A stretch of DNA of 30,230 bases, taken from positions 1-30,230 of the forward strand of contig DAHWHT010000256.1 of assembly GCA_027335515.1 (NCBI GenBank), in the 5' to 3' direction. Source of the DNA: Clostridia bacterium. GTDB taxonomy: Bacteria > Bacillota_E > RBS10-35 > JAJYVN01. The first letter of the stretch is position 1. Every line of letters starts with the position of its first letter. Made by a program: the position numbers and the translations under genes. The notes below the pieces were generated by a model that saw only the letters and a program-made list of their open reading frames with translations, did no database searches and was not told where the DNA came from. Below, piece after piece: positions 18,733 to 26,926 of the stretch.

Positions 18733-19237
18733 CCCCGAGGCGCACCACGTCCAAGGCGATCAGCAGCACATCCGCCACGGCAAACCCGCCCGATCCATGG
18801 CACGCAACCACATCCGCGAACCACCCGCCTCCGGCACCGACCCGCTCGGGCCGCATCGCCGCCCATCTATCCATCGGCCCGTCCGTCCCGACAGACCGGC
18901 ATGCACCGGCGGCCCGCCACCGCCCCTGCCCCACGGCGGAGGCCACCTCCAGGCCGCGGCCAACGGGACCGCCCCGCACCGAGACCCTGCTTCGGTGGCC
19001 GCACCAAGGCACGGTCTGGGTACCCGGTTCCCCCGCCGCGGGGCCCCGGGCTGCGGGGTCGGGCCGATGGCATCCGCGGAGCGTTTGTCCCGGAGCAGCC
19101 GGGTCGTATCGAGAGGAACCCCTCGTGGCCAGGGCGAATCCCCCGGACGCGGATGGCCAAGCCCCCACAGGCGCGCATGCCAAGCCGCCCGGGCCCCGCC
19201 CGCATCACCCGTGTACACGCGCGCAAGGAGGGTTCGT
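18733..19237. other. Gap between membrane protein and acetyltransferase genes
   Basis: About 500 bases. The leftmost 100-150 bases probably hold the frame-shifted N-terminus of the membrane protein gene to the left, in the frame reading GWFADVVACHGSGGFAVADVLLIALDVV on the minus strand. The remainder shows only Arg/Pro-rich shadow frames. The strong ribosome site AAGGAGGG at 19225-19232 belongs to the acetyltransferase gene. Confidence 0.4.
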
Positions 19238-19693
19238 GTGGCCGCATCGCCTGCTGCCGCGCGTGTGCGGCCGGCCACCGCGGCAGACTTCACGGCCGTC
19301 GCCGCCCTGCTGGGCGAACTGGGCCGCCCGGCGTTGACTGCGGACACCACCGCTGGCGCACGACGCGTCTATGAGCGGCAACTGGCACGACCGGGGACCG
19401 CCGCCCATGTGGCGGAAATCGACGGGGTCGTGGTCGGTTTCATGTCGTTTGAGCTCCGCGAGCGCCTGAACCGTACGCAACTTCAGGCATGGGTTCCAGA
19501 CCTGATCGTCACCACCCCCCATCGCGGCCGCGGAATCGGCAAGGCGCTCCTGTCCCAGGCGATCGCCATGGCTCAGGCCCAGGGGTGCTGGAGCATGACC
19601 CTTGAGTCGGGCCGCAGCCGCCACGCCGCCCACCAGCTCTACCGCTCGCTCGGTCTGGTGGCCGAAGGCGAATACTTCATCCGCTATCTGTAG
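19238..19693 (+). CDS. GNAT-family N-acetyltransferase
   Basis: A 151-residue acetyl-CoA-dependent acyltransferase of the GNAT fold. It shows the opening strand VRPATAADFTAVAALLGELG, the core strand AEIDGVVVGFMSFEL, a long beta4-like segment (QAWVPDLIVTTPHRGRGIG) containing the acetyl-CoA pyrophosphate-binding R-G-x-G-I-G, the helix KALLSQAIAMAQAQG, and the C-terminal HAAHQLYRSLGLVAEGEYF. The GTG start at 19238 is fixed by AAGGAGGG ending five bases before it. The long open frame further upstream is non-coding. It faces the BadF-type kinase gene with 57 bases between stops, and ends in TAG. GNATs of this size acetylate small amines, antibiotics or protein N-termini; nothing here narrows the substrate. 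Confidence 0.92.
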   Translation: MAASPAAARVRPATAADFTAVAALLGELGRPALTADTTAGARRVYERQLARPGTAAHVAEIDGVVVGFMSFELRERLNRTQLQAWVPDLIVTTPHRGRGIGKALLSQAIAMAQAQGCWSMTLESGRSRHAAHQLYRSLGLVAEGEYFIRYL

Positions 19694-19750
19694 GCGGGCA
19701 GGCGCGGGCGTCCGGCCGAGGGCACCCTGCCGTCCGCTGGGTCGTGGCAT

Positions 19751-20719
19751 TCAGGCGGGGCAACGGGCGGTCAGTTCGGCGCCCAGACGTTCCGCCACGT
19801 CGGACGGAACCGGACCCACCAAGCCTTCCAGGCAGAGCACGGCCGCCCCGCCGACCGGAGGCAGGACGGGCTCCCTGAGTTCCAACCGGGAGCCCGGCAC
19901 CGTCAGCCCCGCCTCGATACCACGGCGCATCACCCCGCTGCGAATGACGCCGCCGATCAGCACCACCGGTATGCGCTCCGACCGGACGCAATAGCCGACC
20001 AGGCGGATACCGCGAACCGCCATCTGCACCGCGTCGGCGCACACCGCCCCGGCGAGCGGCACGCCGAGCTCGGCCGCCGCGGTCACAAGCGGTGCCAACG
20101 CCGCCAGTTCAGACGGACGCGCCTTTCCCTGCCAAAGCGCCTCGCGCAGGGCCGCGCGATCCCCGACCCCCAGGGAAACGAACATCGCTTCCACCAACGG
20201 CGCGTCGTCGGCGCCGTCCTCCTCGGCGCCGACGCGGGCCAGGAACTGCCGCACCAACGCCACGGCACCCAGGGCACCACCACTTCCCAACTGCCAGGTG
20301 AGCACCTCGCGCCCGGTCTCCGTGACGGCCGAGGTGACCATGCCGGTGCCGGCGATGGCCACCACCCCCGGATCTCCCAGCAAGGACCCTCGTTGTGCCG
20401 CCACCCGGTCGTTCACGCACGTCACCGCAGATGTCCATCCGACGGATGCCAGCGCGTCCCGCACCCAGCGCCCATCCTCCGGCCGCTGCACCCCGGCGAT
20501 GGCGGCGACCACGCCCCGGACCGCCCGCGGCTCGTGCCCAACGTCGGCGAAGGCGTCCCGGACCGCGCCAAGCAGGTGATCCCGGCACGCTTCCTGCGGC
20601 AACCACTCCGGATTGCATCCGCCGGATTCGGCAAAACCGCGCAGATGGCCGCCGCCGTCCACCACGGCCACGCGCGTGCGACTGCCCCCACCGTCGACAC
20701 CAACAAAGCAGGCGCTCAT
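19751..20719 (-). CDS. BadF/BadG/BcrA/BcrD-family sugar kinase (N-acetylglucosamine kinase-like)
   Basis: A 322-residue ASKHA-fold ATPase. It carries the phosphate-1 motif GVDGGGSRTRVAVVD at the N-terminus, CNPEWL soon after, phosphate-2 VVAIAGTGMV near residue 125, LGSGGALG following it, and the adenosine motif VVLIGGVIRSG near residue 270. Members with this length and layout are mostly N-acetylglucosamine or related amino-sugar kinases, used in cell-wall sugar recycling; the radical-enzyme activators of the family carry extra cysteine ligands that I do not see here. ATG 20719 has no obvious ribosome site but begins directly at the conserved N-terminus. It is convergent with the GNAT gene. 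The family is firm; the amino-sugar specificity is inferred. Confidence 0.88.
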   Translation of the reverse strand: MSACFVGVDGGGSRTRVAVVDGGGHLRGFAESGGCNPEWLPQEACRDHLLGAVRDAFADVGHEPRAVRGVVAAIAGVQRPEDGRWVRDALASVGWTSAVTCVNDRVAAQRGSLLGDPGVVAIAGTGMVTSAVTETGREVLTWQLGSGGALGAVALVRQFLARVGAEEDGADDAPLVEAMFVSLGVGDRAALREALWQGKARPSELAALAPLVTAAAELGVPLAGAVCADAVQMAVRGIRLVGYCVRSERIPVVLIGGVIRSGVMRRGIEAGLTVPGSRLELREPVLPPVGGAAVLCLEGLVGPVPSDVAERLGAELTARCPA

Positions 20720-21075
20720 GAACGCGCGGCGGGCAGACCGCCACCTTCAGGCGACGGAACCATTTCCGCTTCCCTCCCCGTTTCGCCGGTTGCGGACAGA
20801 CGAACGTCCTGGGCCGCACCGGGGACGCCGCAAGAGCGTAAACGTTCGCGGCGCACAGGAGAGCACACGTCCAGCCGCCGGCGCGGCCCTACCAACGTCC
20901 CCCAGCCCAGACGCGCGACGCGCGGGACGGACACGCCTCGGCCGCCGACCGCGCGCCGTCCCGGCCCACGCCCGGCGGCCGGCCCCTGATCGGGGGACTT
21001 GGCGCGCGTGTTCGGTGGGTCGGTGCCAAGACGACCCCAGTCTTTGGCGATCCATGCGTGTTTTTCCATCACGTT
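20720..21075. other. Gap between sugar kinase gene and selC
   Basis: About 350 bases downstream of the selenocysteine tRNA and upstream of the kinase gene, both on the minus strand. Open frames crossing it look non-coding. I see no T-rich terminator after the tRNA, and a 7-base inverted repeat (CGAACGT ... ACGTTCG, around 20800-20850) is the only small structure noticed. Confidence 0.4.
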
Positions 21076-21170
21076 TGGCGGGAGTAGGTGGGAATCGAAC
21101 CCACCGGGGACGCACGCGCCCCCCACCGATTTTGAAGACCGGGGGCGACACCAGTCTTCCTGCTACTCCC
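21076..21170 (-). tRNA. selC: tRNA-Sec (selenocysteine, anticodon TCA)
   Basis: A 95-base tRNA with the CCA end encoded (21078-21076). The acceptor stem has eight pairs (GGGAGTAG with CTACTCCC), the T arm is GTGGG-TTCGATT-CCCAC, and the anticodon arm is CCGGT-CTTCAAA-ATCGG with TCA at positions 34-36. Eight acceptor pairs, five T-stem pairs, a long variable arm and a UGA-reading anticodon together identify selenocysteine tRNA. The charged tRNA is made through SelA from seryl-tRNA and delivered by SelB; neither gene is in this window. A fitting promoter ends six bases before its first base, so the transcript starts at or close to the mature 5' end. Its presence implies that the organism makes selenoproteins. 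Confidence 0.95.
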
Positions 21171-21176
21171 GCGCGC

Positions 21177-21205
21177 ATGATAGCCTCGACGGCACGGCGG
21201 CGCAA
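21177..21205 (-). promoter_or_regulatory. Promoter of selC
   Basis: On the minus strand, TATCAT (21182-21177, one mismatch to TATAAT) lies six bases before the first base of tRNA-Sec, and TTGCGC (21205-21200, partial match to TTGACA) lies 17 bases further upstream. The spacing places the transcription start at or near tRNA position 1. Confidence 0.5.
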
Positions 21206-21221
21206 GGGCGGAGGGACATCG

Positions 21222-21611
21222 GTGCGGGGCACGAAACGAAGGCAGCCGCCGGCACGGCGGCCCGACCTGCGCGATCAACTCGGACTGCGCATCGGCTGGG
21301 TGCGGGTCTGGCTGCGGTTGGCCACGATCGGCCTCGCACTCTGGCTCACCGGCGCATCCCTCCTGATGTGGCGGCCGCTGCAATGGGCCGTGCCGCCGTT
21401 TTTCTACGGCGGTCTGCTGCTCATGCCGGCCGGCGGTCTGGCCGCACTTCTGGCGTGGATCTCCCCATACCCTCGGGAGGCGCCCGCTCCCTGCCCATAC
21501 TGCGGCACCCCGATCGGCGTCCTTCGTCTGTGGTGGCGCCAGCCGCTCACCTGTCCGCACTGTCGCCGCCCCCTGTGGCTGGAGGGCGGCACCCTGAACC
21601 GCCGCAACTGA
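21222..21611 (+). CDS. Small membrane protein with C-terminal zinc ribbon
   Basis: A 129-residue protein. An Arg-rich cytoplasmic N-terminus (about 35 residues) is followed by two membrane helices (about 35-51 and 61-78) and a C-terminal zinc ribbon with paired CPYC and CPHC motifs (CPYCGTPIG ... LTCPHCRRPLW). The ribbon would lie on the cytoplasmic side if both helices span. GTG 21222 is chosen because GGAGGG sits six bases upstream; an ATG at 21177 lies inside the selC promoter and has no ribosome site. It is divergent from selC and 61 bases upstream of the oxidoreductase gene, so those two may share a transcript. I do not recognise a named family; the call rests on topology and the four cysteines. 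Confidence 0.72.
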   Translation: MRGTKRRQPPARRPDLRDQLGLRIGWVRVWLRLATIGLALWLTGASLLMWRPLQWAVPPFFYGGLLLMPAGGLAALLAWISPYPREAPAPCPYCGTPIGVLRLWWRQPLTCPHCRRPLWLEGGTLNRRN

Positions 21612-21672
21612 CCGACTGCGGCAGGGGGCCGGCCCCCTGGCCGCCAAGAGCAGGGCAGCGGGGGGATGCACG

Positions 21673-22659
21673 GTGCTGCGGGTGGCGGTGGCGGGGGCCG
21701 GGTTCATGGGGGAAACGCATGCGATCCGCTGGGCCGCGCTGCCCGATGTCCGGGTGGTGGCCGTCTATTCGCGCACGGCCGCGCGGGCCCAGGCCCTGGC
21801 CGAACGCGTCGGGGCCGAGGCGGTCACGGATCTGGACCGCCTGCTGCAGGTGCCCGCCGATGTCGTGGACGTCTGCCTGCCGACCGACCGGCACTGCACA
21901 ACCGCGCTCGCGGCCTTTGCGGCCGGCCGCCAGGTCGTCTGCGAAAAGCCCATCGCCCTCACGGTCGAAGACGGCCAACGCATGGTCGACGCGGCGCGGT
22001 CCGCCGGGCGGCTCCTGCTGGTGGCCCACGTCGTACGCTTCTGGCCGGAGTACGTGCGTCTGCGGGAGATGGTGCACCAGGGCGCCATCGGTACGCCCAC
22101 ATCGGCGCTCGCCCTGCGGCTGCAGGAAGGACCCGGACCGGACCCCGATCCGGCACCGCGCCGCGTGGTCAACGGCGGGCCGGTCGTCGATCTGCAGATC
22201 CACGATGACGACTATCTGGCCTGGCTGCTTGGAACGCCGCACCGCGTCGCGGCCTGCGGGCGGGACCGCCACGTCTTCACCAGCCTGTGGTTTCGGCAGG
22301 CGGCGGCCGTCGCCGAAGCAGCCGCGGACCTGCCCAAGGGCTTCCCGTTCACCTCGACCATCCGCGTGCGCGGCGACGCCGGGGTGATCGAGTATGTCTT
22401 TCGGGCTGGCGGGGCCCGGCCCGACGAACCGGCCGGTGGCATCCGCGCCCTGACCCTTCAGGTCCCCGGCCAGGCCACGCGCACCATCGACGTTCCCGCG
22501 GGGGACCCATACGCGCTGCAGTTGGAGCATTTTGCCGCCTGCCTGCGTGCCGGGACCCCGAGCCCGGCGGCGCCCGCGCAGGAGGCGGTCACCGCCCTGC
22601 GCATCGCGCTCGCGGCACGCGACGCCCTGGACCACGCCGGCCCGGTGGCGCTCGACTAG
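21673..22659 (+). CDS. Gfo/Idh/MocA-family oxidoreductase
   Basis: A 328-residue NAD(P)-dependent oxidoreductase. The N-terminal Rossmann motif is AVAGAGFMGETHA, followed by the family EKP motif in VVCEKPIAL near residue 97, and the catalytic region GGPVVDLQIHDDDYLAWLLG with its Asp and His near residues 174-178. Such enzymes oxidise or reduce sugars, inositols or their derivatives, and often work with TIM-barrel isomerases and DUF1080 proteins like those at the left of this window, though they are 18 kb apart. GTG 21673 has a G-rich tract (GGGGGGA) upstream and begins at the first beta strand. It ends in TAG. The family is certain; substrate is not. Confidence 0.92.
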   Translation: MLRVAVAGAGFMGETHAIRWAALPDVRVVAVYSRTAARAQALAERVGAEAVTDLDRLLQVPADVVDVCLPTDRHCTTALAAFAAGRQVVCEKPIALTVEDGQRMVDAARSAGRLLLVAHVVRFWPEYVRLREMVHQGAIGTPTSALALRLQEGPGPDPDPAPRRVVNGGPVVDLQIHDDDYLAWLLGTPHRVAACGRDRHVFTSLWFRQAAAVAEAAADLPKGFPFTSTIRVRGDAGVIEYVFRAGGARPDEPAGGIRALTLQVPGQATRTIDVPAGDPYALQLEHFAACLRAGTPSPAAPAQEAVTALRIALAARDALDHAGPVALD

Positions 22660-22873
22660 CCGCCCACCACCGCCGCCTCCGGCTCCGAGCCGGCCGCGAT
22701 CACGATCCGGTCGCGGCCGCCGCGCTTGGCCTCATACAGGGCCAGATCGGCGGCCCGCACCGCCCCAGGTCGCGGGCCCGCGCCGCATACACCCGGCCCG
22801 TGCCCGCCAACCGCCACTGGGTGGCGACGACCTCCAGCCCGGTACCAACCAGCAGCACGGCCAACGCAACCAT
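22656..22873 (-). pseudogene. Relic of a GGDEF (diguanylate cyclase) gene
   Basis: On the minus strand the last 35 codons (22763-22656) read AVRAADLALYEAKRGGRDRI and onward, a textbook C-terminus of a GGDEF domain. Upstream, in another frame, ATG 22873 opens a membrane helix (MVALAVLLVGTGLEVV) and a short linker that runs into the same region. Nearly all of the GGDEF domain, including the GGDEF motif itself, is missing, and the two pieces are out of frame. Its stop codon overlaps the end of the oxidoreductase gene. It cannot make c-di-GMP; it looks like a deletion remnant. Confidence 0.6.
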
Positions 22874-23050
22874 AGAGCAACCGGCGACGTGGGCGTCGGA
22901 CCATGCCGGCGGGTCCCTCCCGCGCGCGCCATCGGGAGGGCGGCCATGGCGCACCGCCCCTTCTCCGTTTCGGAACCGGACGCGCCAAGGCGGCGAGCGT
23001 GGGCGCACCCGCCCTACCCCGGCCGCAAGCCGCGAACCCGCGAAGCGCGG

Positions 23051-24367
23051 TCAGCGCGCAACGGCCTCCTGAGCCGCCAGCGCACCCTCGACCGCGTAGC
23101 ATCGCAACCACTGCAGGGCCTCTTGCACCGCGCGCCGCCGCACCCCGGCGCGATCGCCGCGCAGCGCCAACCTCCGGGCCCAGGCACCCTCCGGGGCGGC
23201 AAGCCCGATGTACACGGTGCCGACGGGATCCGCCGCCGTGCCGCCGCCCGGACCCGCAAAACCGGTCACGGCCAGCCCCACGGTGGCACCCACCTGCCGC
23301 CGCACCCCCTCGGCCATCGCACGAGCCGTTGCGGCACTCACGGCGCCCCCATCCGCCAGCAACTCGGCGGCCACCCCCGCAGCGACCCGCTTGCCCGCGT
23401 CGCTGTAGGTCACGGCTCCGAGCAGGAAGCCCGCCGACGCACCCGGTTCGGCCGTCAACCAGGCGCTCAGTTCGCCGCCGGTGCACGATTCCGCCACCGC
23501 CAGCGTCCGCCCCGTCTCGGACAGCGCCCGCAGCGCGGCCCCACCCAGGGTCGCCCCGTCCGTCCCATACACCCACGCCCCGACGCGCTCCCGCACGGCC
23601 GCTTCCACCGGACGCAGAAGCGCGCGCGCCTCATCCACCGTCGGCGCGTGCGCCGTCAGGCGCACCTCGACGTCGCCGGGCTTGGCGTACGTCGCCAGCG
23701 TCACCCCGCCGCGCACCTCCAGGTCCGCGATCACGTCCCGCAGCAGGTGCTCCGCTTTGGACTCGCCGATGCCGGCCAGATGCAGCGAGCGCGACTGGAT
23801 GGCCGCCTGGCTGCCGCTGCCGTGTGCGAGCGCGGCGAGGTATTGCGCCACGGGACCCCGGACCATGGGGCCGAACTCGTTGGGCGGTCCAGGAAGGCAG
23901 ATGACCACCCGATCCCTGGCGACCTCGGCACCCGGGGCCCGGTACGGCGCCACCAGCAGCACGCCGGGCGCGAGGCCGGCCTCGTTGGCGATCACGTCCG
24001 AGCCTTGCGGGATCTCCGCCTGCCGAAGGTTGTTGGGGGTCGAGGCCGCGCCGATACGGCCGCGGATCCGCTCCCACGACGCTTCGTGCACCACCAGACC
24101 CCGCCCGAACAGGCCGGCGACCACCTCCTTGGTCAGGTCGTCCTGCGTGGGACCCAGCCCGCCGATGGTCACCACGACGTCCGAACGGTCCAACGCCAGA
24201 CGCAGCGTCTGGGTCAGACGCTCGCGATTGTCGCCCACCGTCGATTGAAAGTAGTGGTGCAGGCCCTGTTCCGCCAGCATTCGCGCCAACAGCTGGGCAT
24301 TGGTATTGGTAATCTGACCGAGCAACAACTCGGTGCCGACCGCGATCGATTCCACCTCAAGCGCCAA
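23051..24367 (-). CDS. cinA: CinA, competence/damage-inducible protein A (NMN deamidase family)
   Basis: A 438-residue two-domain protein of normal length. The N-terminal MoaB/MogA-like domain shows SIAVGTELLLGQITNTNAQ, then IGGLGPTQDDLT and CLPGPPNEF. The C-terminal CinA domain has AVAESCTGGELSAWL, GAVTYSDAGKRVA, AVTGFAGPGGG and GTVYIGL. In studied bacteria the C-terminal domain is an NMN deamidase that recycles pyridine nucleotides, and the N-terminal domain is an ADP-ribose pyrophosphatase; in some species the gene lies beside recA and is induced with competence, but recA is not here. The start is TTG 24367 with GGAAGG six bases upstream; GTG 24355 is an alternative. It is divergent from ogt, 68 bases apart. 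Confidence 0.95.
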   Translation of the reverse strand: MALEVESIAVGTELLLGQITNTNAQLLARMLAEQGLHHYFQSTVGDNRERLTQTLRLALDRSDVVVTIGGLGPTQDDLTKEVVAGLFGRGLVVHEASWERIRGRIGAASTPNNLRQAEIPQGSDVIANEAGLAPGVLLVAPYRAPGAEVARDRVVICLPGPPNEFGPMVRGPVAQYLAALAHGSGSQAAIQSRSLHLAGIGESKAEHLLRDVIADLEVRGGVTLATYAKPGDVEVRLTAHAPTVDEARALLRPVEAAVRERVGAWVYGTDGATLGGAALRALSETGRTLAVAESCTGGELSAWLTAEPGASAGFLLGAVTYSDAGKRVAAGVAAELLADGGAVSAATARAMAEGVRRQVGATVGLAVTGFAGPGGGTAADPVGTVYIGLAAPEGAWARRLALRGDRAGVRRRAVQEALQWLRCYAVEGALAAQEAVAR

Positions 24368-24435
24368 GCGCTACCTTCCCCCGTTCCCGCGCACGTTGTA
24401 CCCTTAGGTCCCGACCCGATCGGGAGGTGCCAGCC

Positions 24436-24954
24436 ATGGCCGCATACCGCATCGTGCCGAGCCCCCTTGGCCCCCTGCTGCTCGCCGCGCTGGCCGACGG
24501 ACTGTGCTGGTGCGACTGGTCCGACGGCCCGCCGGCACCGGCCCTGGCGGCGCTCGGCGAACGCTTCCACACCGAGTTCCGCCATGAACCGCACCGGATT
24601 GCGGACGCCGCGGAGCAGCTTGCGCAATACTTCACCGGACGGCGGCAAACCTTCCGACTGCGGTACGTTGCGCAGGGATCACCCTTCGAACGCCGCATCT
24701 GGGACGCCATGACCACCATCCCGTATGGGAAACGGGCATCGTACGGCGCCATGGCCGCGACCGCCGGCTCCCCCCGGGCCGTGCGGGCCGCAGGCAGGGC
24801 CTGCGGCGCCAACCCTCTGTCCATCATCGTTCCCTGCCACCGCGTCGTCGGCGCGGATGGACGGTTGACCGGCTATGCCGGCGGATTGCACCGCAAACAG
24901 TGGCTGCTGGAACACGAGCAACGCTGCGCCCAAACGGCGGAGCGGGCGGGGTGA
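24436..24954 (+). CDS. ogt: Methylated-DNA-protein-cysteine methyltransferase (Ogt-type)
   Basis: A 172-residue suicide DNA-repair protein that moves the alkyl group from O6-alkylguanine onto its own cysteine. The active site IIVPCHRVVG places the acceptor Cys at residue 134. The helix-turn-helix region with the Arg finger (AVRAAGRACGANP) and the preceding SPFERRIWDAMTTIPYGKRASYG are typical. The N-terminal domain is short, without the Ada AraC-type or zinc segments, so this is a stand-alone Ogt. ATG 24436 has GGGAGG eight bases upstream; a GTG at 24427 lies inside that site and is unlikely. The stop TGA shares a base with the ATG of the next gene, so the two are co-translated. Confidence 0.95.
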   Translation: MAAYRIVPSPLGPLLLAALADGLCWCDWSDGPPAPALAALGERFHTEFRHEPHRIADAAEQLAQYFTGRRQTFRLRYVAQGSPFERRIWDAMTTIPYGKRASYGAMAATAGSPRAVRAAGRACGANPLSIIVPCHRVVGADGRLTGYAGGLHRKQWLLEHEQRCAQTAERAG

Positions 24955-25412
24955 TGACCATGGTCGAGATGGCGGTGGACGCGGTTGGACGGACCGAGGA
25001 CGGCAACCTGGTCGCGGTGCTGCGGGAACGCGCCGGGGACCGCAGCCTGGGCATCGGCATCGGCGAGCATTCGGCGATGATGATCCAGTCCCACATCGCA
25101 CAGGTTGGTTTCCCGCGGCCCCACACGTACACCCTGCTGCTGCGCGTGGTCGACGGCCTGGGCGGCCGGGTGGTACGCACCACGCTCGACCGCACGGGCG
25201 CCCACCCCGCCGAGGCCTACCTTGAGCTGGAGGGCCCCATCGGCGTCCTGGAGTTGCGCTGCTCCCCGGAAGACGCCGTCGTCGTCGCCTCGCAGGCCGA
25301 AGTGCCGGTGCTGGTGAGCGAAGGCATCCTCAGCGACGACGATCCCGGGGACGGGGACGAAGCGGCGTTGGAAGACCCCGACGACGAACCGGACGGCGGT
25401 CAGCCCGCCTGA
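24954..25412 (+). CDS. Bifunctional nuclease (BFN/DUF151) domain protein
   Basis: A 152-residue protein whose first 115 residues form a BFN (DUF151) domain: LGIGIGEHSAMMIQSHI, then RPHTYTLLLRVVDGLGGRVVRT, AYLELEGPIGVLELRCSPEDAVVVAS and VPVLVSEGIL. Domains of this family have been reported to cleave DNA and RNA in plants, but the bacterial role is unsettled. The last 30 residues are strongly acidic (many Asp and Glu). ATG 24954 overlaps the ogt stop by one base; ATG 24960 is also possible. The gene ends 13 bases into the 3' end of the FtsH-like gene on the other strand. Pairing with ogt suggests, weakly, a DNA-repair link. Confidence 0.85.
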   Translation: MTMVEMAVDAVGRTEDGNLVAVLRERAGDRSLGIGIGEHSAMMIQSHIAQVGFPRPHTYTLLLRVVDGLGGRVVRTTLDRTGAHPAEAYLELEGPIGVLELRCSPEDAVVVASQAEVPVLVSEGILSDDDPGDGDEAALEDPDDEPDGGQPA

Positions 25413-26926
25413 GCCGAGGTGCCCGCCTCGGCCAGCATGGCGCGCAGCTGATCCCCCGGCAGCGACTCCTGTTCGACGAGCAGGTCGGCCAGGCGCAGCA
25501 ACGTCGCGCGGTGTCGATCCAGGCAGGCGCGAACCCGGTCCTCCTGCTCGGCGACGAGCGCACAGTGCTCCTGGTGCAGCAACTCCTCGGGCAACTCGTC
25601 CGCATCGACGACCCCGAGGCGCGACATCCCGGAACCGATCATCGTCCGCACCAGGCGGCCCACCTGGCTGAAATCGCTGGCGGCGCCGGTGCTGCGGTCG
25701 CCAAAAACCATCGCCTCGGCGAGGGACCCCGCCAGCAGTCGCGCGACCTCGACGGCAAGCTCGTCGCGGCTATACAGGTAGGTGTCGTCCTTGGCCGTCT
25801 GGCGCACATACCCCAGCGCCTGTCCGCGGGATGTGATCGTCACCCGGGCCACGGTCCCCGGCCGCAGCGCCTCACCGACCACGGCGTGCCCGGCCTCGTG
25901 CACGGCGATCCGATAGCGCTCCTGCCTGGCCGGCCGCCGCTGCAGCTTCTCACCCAGCAGCACCTTGTCGACGGCTTCATGGAAGCAGCGCTCCGGCACC
26001 TGCTCCAGCCCTTCGCGCATGGCCAGAATGGCGGCCTCATTGCTCAGGCTCTCCAGGTGCGCGCCCGAAAAGCCGAAGGTGTCCTGGGCGATGCGTTCCA
26101 GATCGACGCCGCTGGCCAGGGGCTTGTCGCGCGTGTGCAGCGACAGGATCTGCAGCCGCCCCTCGCGGTCGGGGAGGTCGACGCGGACGACCCGATCAAA
26201 CCGCCCCGGACGCAGCAACGCTTCATCGAGCAGGTCCGAGCGATTGGTCGCCCCGATGACCAGCACGCGCGTCGGGTCGTCGGACTGGACCCCGTCCATC
26301 TCAACCAGCAACTGGTTCAACGTCTGGTCATACTCCAGGTGGCTCTGGTGGCGCCCGCGCTTGCCGCCGATGACCTCCAACTCGTCGATGAAAACGATGG
26401 CACCGCAGTCCTGCTGGCGGCCCTCTTCGCGGGCCCGCCGGAAAACCTCCCGCACCCGCTGGGCCCCAACCCCGGCATACACCGCGATGAACTCGGCCCC
26501 CGAGGCCGCAATGAACACCGACCCGGTGAAGGAAGCCGCCGCCTTCGCCAGCATGGTCTAGCCGGTCCCGGGCGGACCGGTGAGCAGGATCCCCTTGAGC
26601 GGGCGAATACCCAAACGCCGGGCCCGCTCGTGCTGGCGCAGAAACTCCAGCGACTCGCGCAGTTCCTGCTTGGCCGCCGCCTGACCGCCGATGTCGTCAA
26701 AACCGACGGGCGCGACCGCGGGCGTTACGCGGTTTGTTGAAAGCGGCGCAAAACGCGGCCGCAGACCGGGCATGCCGCCCATCATCCGCAGCAGCAGCAG
26801 ACCGAGCGCCACCATCACGACCAGCGGCAGCATCGAGGGGAAGTGTATGACCAGGAACAACCCGATCCCGACCCCGGCGCCGGTCAGGGCATCGCGCACA
26901 CCCGTCGAGGCCCACCAACGCTTCAT
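25400..26926 (-). pseudogene. FtsH-like AAA+ zinc metalloprotease interrupted by an amber codon at the Walker A lysine
   Basis: One continuous frame of 508 codons is broken by a single TAG (26560-26558, codon 123). The sequence reads GPPGTG-stop-TMLAKA, so TAG stands exactly where the Walker A lysine (AAG, one base different) should be. Everything else is intact: a short hydrophobic N-terminus (about 15-50) without the usual extracytoplasmic domain, DDIGGQ, Walker B IVFIDELEVIG, the SRH segment ATNRSDLLDEALLRPGRFDR, the zinc site VHEAGHAVV and the third ligand Asp in ASDFSQVGRL. Full FtsH has over 600 residues. ATG 26926 overlaps the stop of the upstream anchored protein by four bases. Termination would give a dead 122-residue stub; ATG 26554, just after the TAG, could restart without a P-loop. 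Mutation, sequence error or suppression are all possible. Confidence 0.85.

Noticed and set aside
26555..26560. Pyrrolysine codon at the Walker A site of the FtsH-like gene
   Set aside because: TAG is used as a normal stop by at least six other genes in the window, no pyl gene is seen, and a P-loop lysine replaced by a bulky analogue would be unlikely to work. Kept only as a thing to exclude.
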